Source of the DNA: an uncultured Oscillospiraceae bacterium
GTDB lineage: Bacteria > Bacillota > Clostridia > Oscillospirales > Acutalibacteraceae
Length of the DNA: 25,394 nt
Assembly: GCA_900543305.1 (NCBI GenBank)
Contig: UQQZ01000033.1
Location: forward strand, 1-25,394
Direction: 5' to 3'
Position 1 is the first letter of the stretch, and each line of letters starts with the position of its first letter. The position numbers and the translations under genes are program-made. Below are positions 23,236-25,394 of the stretch, in pieces. The notes under the pieces are model-generated. The model worked only from the letters and a program-made list of their open reading frames with translations, made no database searches and was not told the origin of the DNA.

Positions 23236-24347
23236 GACTCCTCCTCCTTTATCTCCAATTGCCTGGCCCTGGCGGTCAAATACCGGGCGTTGGCATGGTC
23301 CACCTCGTCCTGCATGGTGATCTCGTTCCACTCCACCCGGCACTGTGGATCCAACCCTTCCAAGGTGAGCCAAGTGCGGCAGATCTTCCGGATCACCGGA
23401 GTGATCACCCGGCGGTAGGCATCCAGCTCGCTGGTGAGAATATCTGCCTGCTGGCTGGACATCCGCTCGGTGGAAGACCAGGAAAGCCCCAGCAAAAAGG
23501 GAGGCACCCCCAGTTTTGCCACGATCTGTTCCAGCATCTGGCGCACCGGAACCTCGCTGTCCAGAATCTGGTTGTCCGCGCCGATGGCCTTGATAGACAC
23601 ATCCCCTACGGCTACGAAATCGTTGACCTCTCCGGCACGCATGGCCCGTTTCCATTCTCCTGCCAGCTGCCGGGCCCGTTCTCCGGCCACCATTCCGGTG
23701 GGGTCAGGCTTGCAGGTAACCGCAAACCGAACGTTTCCCAACCTGTCCCAGTTGACCCCCAAGGTTTTGTAGATCTTCAGCAGGATCTCGCTGACAAAGG
23801 GCAGTCCCCGCAGCAAGGAGGTCCCCCGGATTGCCCCCGCTTCCGGGTTCAAGGCAGAGACCAGCAAAAGCTGAGGATACGGACAAAGCCGCTTTCCTCC
23901 TTTCTCCCACACGGACACTTGGACTTCCAGGGGGCCCACCTGTTCCAGCTCTACCCGATCCAGGGAAGCGTTGTACAGGGCTGCCACTTGGCCGCCCCCC
24001 AATACCATTTCCCCCACCGCGTTGCCGTAGGTGAGGAGCTCTTCGAAATACACCCCCACAAAGGCATCGATCCCCTGTTCCGTAGCCCCCACCCGGACAT
24101 TTTCCAGGAAATGCTCCAGCCGTTCCTGGGTTTCCTCCTCCGGGCAAATCACCTGAAAGTCGCCTAACAGCCTCCGCAGCTTGGAGATGGACGCGTCGAT
24201 GATGGGAACGCTTTCCCGCAGGGCCCGGTAGAGAGCCCGTTCGCCGGGTCCCGGCGGCATGGCACCCCGGCAGAGGTGGAACGATTCCTCCGGACGGGTC
24301 TGCACACTGAGCGCCGCCGTCTGTTCTTTTTTCCGGAATCCCAGCAT
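23232..24347 (-). CDS. Phage portal protein
   Basis: This 371-residue protein has portal hallmarks: an N-terminal SVPIIDASISKLRRLLG, a stem region, then YPQLLLVSALNPEAGAIRGTSLLRG and the conserved crown part IVAKLGVPPFLLGLSWSSTERMSSQQADILTSELDAYRRVITPVIRKI. Portals form the dodecameric ring through which DNA enters the head. The start has AAAGGAGG 5 bp upstream. It is the first gene of the cassette. The large terminase subunit that nearly always precedes it in tailed phages is absent; instead there is a 281-bp divergent region and then a TM2 gene on the other strand. Confidence 0.88.
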   Translation of the reverse strand: MLGFRKKEQTAALSVQTRPEESFHLCRGAMPPGPGERALYRALRESVPIIDASISKLRRLLGDFQVICPEEETQERLEHFLENVRVGATEQGIDAFVGVYFEELLTYGNAVGEMVLGGGQVAALYNASLDRVELEQVGPLEVQVSVWEKGGKRLCPYPQLLLVSALNPEAGAIRGTSLLRGLPFVSEILLKIYKTLGVNWDRLGNVRFAVTCKPDPTGMVAGERARQLAGEWKRAMRAGEVNDFVAVGDVSIKAIGADNQILDSEVPVRQMLEQIVAKLGVPPFLLGLSWSSTERMSSQQADILTSELDAYRRVITPVIRKICRTWLTLEGLDPQCRVEWNEITMQDEVDHANARYLTARARQLEIKEEES

Positions 24348-24410
24348 ACTTTCCTCCTTTCTGGAAGCAGTCTTGCAAAAACTCCTTCCATCCTACCGGA
24401 GAAAACAGCG

Positions 24411-24438
24411 AAAAGTTGCCCTCTAGAGGACAACTTTT
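24411..24438 (-). promoter_or_regulatory. Long hairpin in the leader of the phage-like cassette
   Basis: On the minus strand the RNA can form AAAAGUUGUCCUC paired with GAGGGCAACUUUU (13 bp, one G-U pair) around a UA centre, 64 bp upstream of the portal start codon. Only four U follow it before CGC, so it looks more like an attenuator or protective leader hairpin than a full terminator. Read on the plus strand it is followed by TTTTT. Confidence 0.6.
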
Positions 24439-24472
24439 TGAAAATTTTAAAAAAAATCTTTCAGTCTTTAAT

Positions 24473-24530
24473 TTTATCTTACTTTCCAAGGCCCTGTCTT
24501 GATTTCCAAAAGTGGGTAGTGTAAGATAAA
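24473..24530. repeat. 10-bp perfect inverted repeat in the divergent region
   Basis: TTTATCTTAC (24473-24482) and GTAAGATAAA (24521-24530) are perfect inverted arms 38 bp apart in the region between the phage-like cassette and the TM2 gene. The right arm covers the -10-like TAAGAT of the plus-strand promoter. The layout suggests a shared operator or symmetric control of the two directions. Confidence 0.55.
24499..24527 (+). promoter_or_regulatory. Probable promoter of the TM2-domain operon
   Basis: On the plus strand TTGATT (24499-24504), a 17-bp spacer and TAAGAT (24522-24527) lie about 100 bp upstream of the TM2 gene. The -10 differs from consensus in two positions and overlaps the inverted repeat arm. 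No convincing promoter was found for the opposite direction. Confidence 0.45.
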
Positions 24531-24628
24531 GTGGAAGATGAGAAAACGGTATCGCGAACCGATGAAATAGTATGCCGCTCCCCGTCCTGACTTGGGACAC
24601 AGCGGCCTGGGAAAGGAATGGTACATCT

Positions 24629-24961
24629 ATGCCAGACTACTATCACTACGACCAAAATTCCGGCCAACCACCTATGTATAATCCCCCTCAGTACCAGCCC
24701 CAAGCCGGAATGGATCCCCCTCCCGGCTATGCGCAGAAAAGCCGTGTGGCGGCAGGCATTCTCGCCATTCTGTTGGGCACCTACGGCATCCACAGTTTCT
24801 ATCTGGGAAACACTTCCCGGGGTCTTTTGCAGCTGCTGCTGACCCTGTTTACCTGCGGCATCGGCGCAGTGATCATGTTCATCTGGGGCATCGTGGACGG
24901 TGTAAAGCTTCTGGATGGACGCATCAATACCGACGCAAACGGCGTATTTTTAAAGGATTGA
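24629..24961 (+). CDS. TM2-domain membrane protein
   Basis: The 110-residue protein has a Gln/Pro/Tyr-rich N-terminal part (residues 1-37) then a TM2 domain at about 39-97: RVAAGILAILLGTYGIHSFYLGN (first membrane segment with the GIHxFYLG motif), a short turn and a second segment ending in WGIVDGVKLLDG. TM2 proteins are common small membrane proteins with no fixed function in bacteria. The start MPDYYHY at 24629 has AAAGGA about 11 bp upstream, which is a bit far. It is divergent from the phage-like cassette and 25 bp before a second gene of like composition. Confidence 0.88.
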   Translation: MPDYYHYDQNSGQPPMYNPPQYQPQAGMDPPPGYAQKSRVAAGILAILLGTYGIHSFYLGNTSRGLLQLLLTLFTCGIGAVIMFIWGIVDGVKLLDGRINTDANGVFLKD

Positions 24962-24986
24962 CACTTTTGAAAAAGGAGAACCCATT

Positions 24987-25394
24987 ATGACGGATTTCAA
25001 CCAGAACAATCCCTGGGAACCAGAGGACAACACTCCTCAGCCTTCCCAGGATTCGGCTCCCCAGGCCGGGGCGGCCAACCCCATGCCCCAGGAAAACGCA
25101 CAGGTCTCTCAGGGCGAAGCCGGGGAACCCGCTGTGGGCGCCCCCACCGGGAATTCCAACCCCTATGGGGGACAGACGCCCCATTTGACCTGGGATCCCA
25201 ATGAAACGCCCAATTCTTCCTATCAGGGAGATCCCTTCCGCACTCCGGAGCCGCCCCACGCACCGGAACCCCCCCAGCCGGAACCGGAACCTCAGCAAGC
25301 TCCTCAATATGGCGCCCCCCAGTATGGTGCTCCCCAGTACGGAGCCCCGCAATACGGCGCGCCCCAGTATCAGCCTCCCCAGTACAACCAGCCT
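24987..25394 (+). CDS. Pro/Gln-rich protein with APQYG repeats (partial, N-terminal part)
   Basis: The frame runs off the window after 136 codons. It starts MTDFNQNNPWEPEDN with AAGGAG 8 bp upstream and is low-complexity throughout the visible part, rich in Pro, Gln, Glu and Asn. It ends with APQYG repeats. Such tails in Firmicutes usually lie in front of a membrane domain (for example TM2 or DUF4190 type), but the domain is outside the window. It forms an operon with the TM2 gene. No signal peptide is seen, so the tail is probably cytoplasmic. Confidence 0.8.
   Translation, partial: MTDFNQNNPWEPEDNTPQPSQDSAPQAGAANPMPQENAQVSQGEAGEPAVGAPTGNSNPYGGQTPHLTWDPNETPNSSYQGDPFRTPEPPHAPEPPQPEPEPQQAPQYGAPQYGAPQYGAPQYGAPQYQPPQYNQP
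25299..25388 (+). repeat. Tandem 15-bp repeat coding APQYG
   Basis: Four full APQYG units and two degenerate ones (APQYQ and PPQYN) follow each other in frame. The codons vary between units (for example TAT/TAC and CAA/CAG), so the repeat is kept at the protein level rather than by recent DNA duplication. Confidence 0.85.

Larger units (their letters stand above)
15382..24347 (-). mobile_element. Phage-derived capsid-plus-baseplate cassette without terminase, tail tube, sheath or tape measure
   Basis: Fifteen co-directional genes encode, in transcription order, portal, protease-scaffold, major capsid, connectors, a tail-terminator-like protein, LysM tail protein, hub, spike, gp25-like, J, gpI-like and a short terminal protein. 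The cassette is bounded by the hflX promoter and by the divergent TM2 gene. No integrase, repressor, terminase, sheath, tube, chaperone, tape measure, holin or lysin is visible. Junctions are tight (ATGA overlaps or short gaps) and no frameshift is seen. Flanking direct repeats or att sites were not recognised. Confidence 0.8.

Noticed and set aside
1..25394. CRISPR arrays, tRNA, rRNA, transposases and att-type direct repeats
   Set aside because: None was recognised on reading; short repeats seen are accounted for by the hairpins, the inverted repeats and the APQYG repeat listed above.

Overview
The window looks like chromosomal DNA of a moderately GC-rich Clostridia-type Firmicute, most likely from the Oscillospiraceae/Ruminococcaceae. 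The evidence is strong AGGAGG-type ribosome sites, near-consensus sigma-A promoters, GTG and TTG starts, an AhrC/ArgR-like ARG box, a NifU-like/GGGtGRT gene pair and Firmicute-type phage genes. This placement is inference; there is no rRNA or other marker to fix it. Nearly all genes are on the minus strand, so transcription runs from high to low coordinates. Only the last ~0.8 kb is on the plus strand.

Layout from low to high coordinate. (1) 1-1649: a two-gene operon of a NifU/IscU-like scaffold protein and the conserved GGGtGRT protein (cut by the window edge), behind a TTGAAT-17-TATAAT promoter. (2) 1666-3608: an operon of an M42 metallopeptidase, a histidine phosphatase and a glutaredoxin-like protein. 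(3) 3645-12376: a large arginine biosynthesis operon in the order argG-argH-argC-argJ-(small membrane protein)-argB-argD-argF. It has a promoter, an ARG box just upstream of the -35, a hairpin between argG and argH, and a terminator after argF. It encodes the acetylated route from glutamate to arginine, with ArgJ recycling the acetyl group. (4) 12438-13962: two single-gene units, a TVP38/TMEM64 (VTT) membrane protein and a small protein that resembles the DUF1874/STIV-B116 fold, each ending in an intrinsic terminator. (5) 13990-15374: hflX, whose start is best placed at a TTG behind a GGGAGG site.

(6) 15382-24347 is the most unusual part: a compact, intact-looking phage-derived cassette on the minus strand. 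In order of transcription it encodes a portal, a prohead protease-scaffold, a major capsid protein, a strong intrinsic terminator, two connector-like proteins, a tail-terminator-like protein, a 30-residue ORF, a LysM tail protein, an XkdQ/gpD-like hub, a gpV/Mu gp45-like spike, a gp25-like protein, baseplate J, a gpI/YmfQ-like protein and a short terminal tail protein. It lacks terminase, sheath, tube, tail-assembly chaperone, tape measure, lysis, integrase and repressor genes. The tube-to-tape-measure block appears to be replaced by the 30-residue ORF. The head and baseplate genes have good ribosome sites, overlapping junctions and no visible frameshifts. A domesticated capsid-plus-baseplate particle, or an unusually clean remnant, is therefore a reasonable reading. 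No terminator is visible between this cassette and the hflX promoter.

(7) 24348-25394: a 281-bp divergent regulatory region with a 10-bp perfect inverted repeat and a 13-bp-stem hairpin. It is followed on the plus strand by a TM2-domain protein and a Pro/Gln-rich protein with APQYG repeats, cut by the window end.
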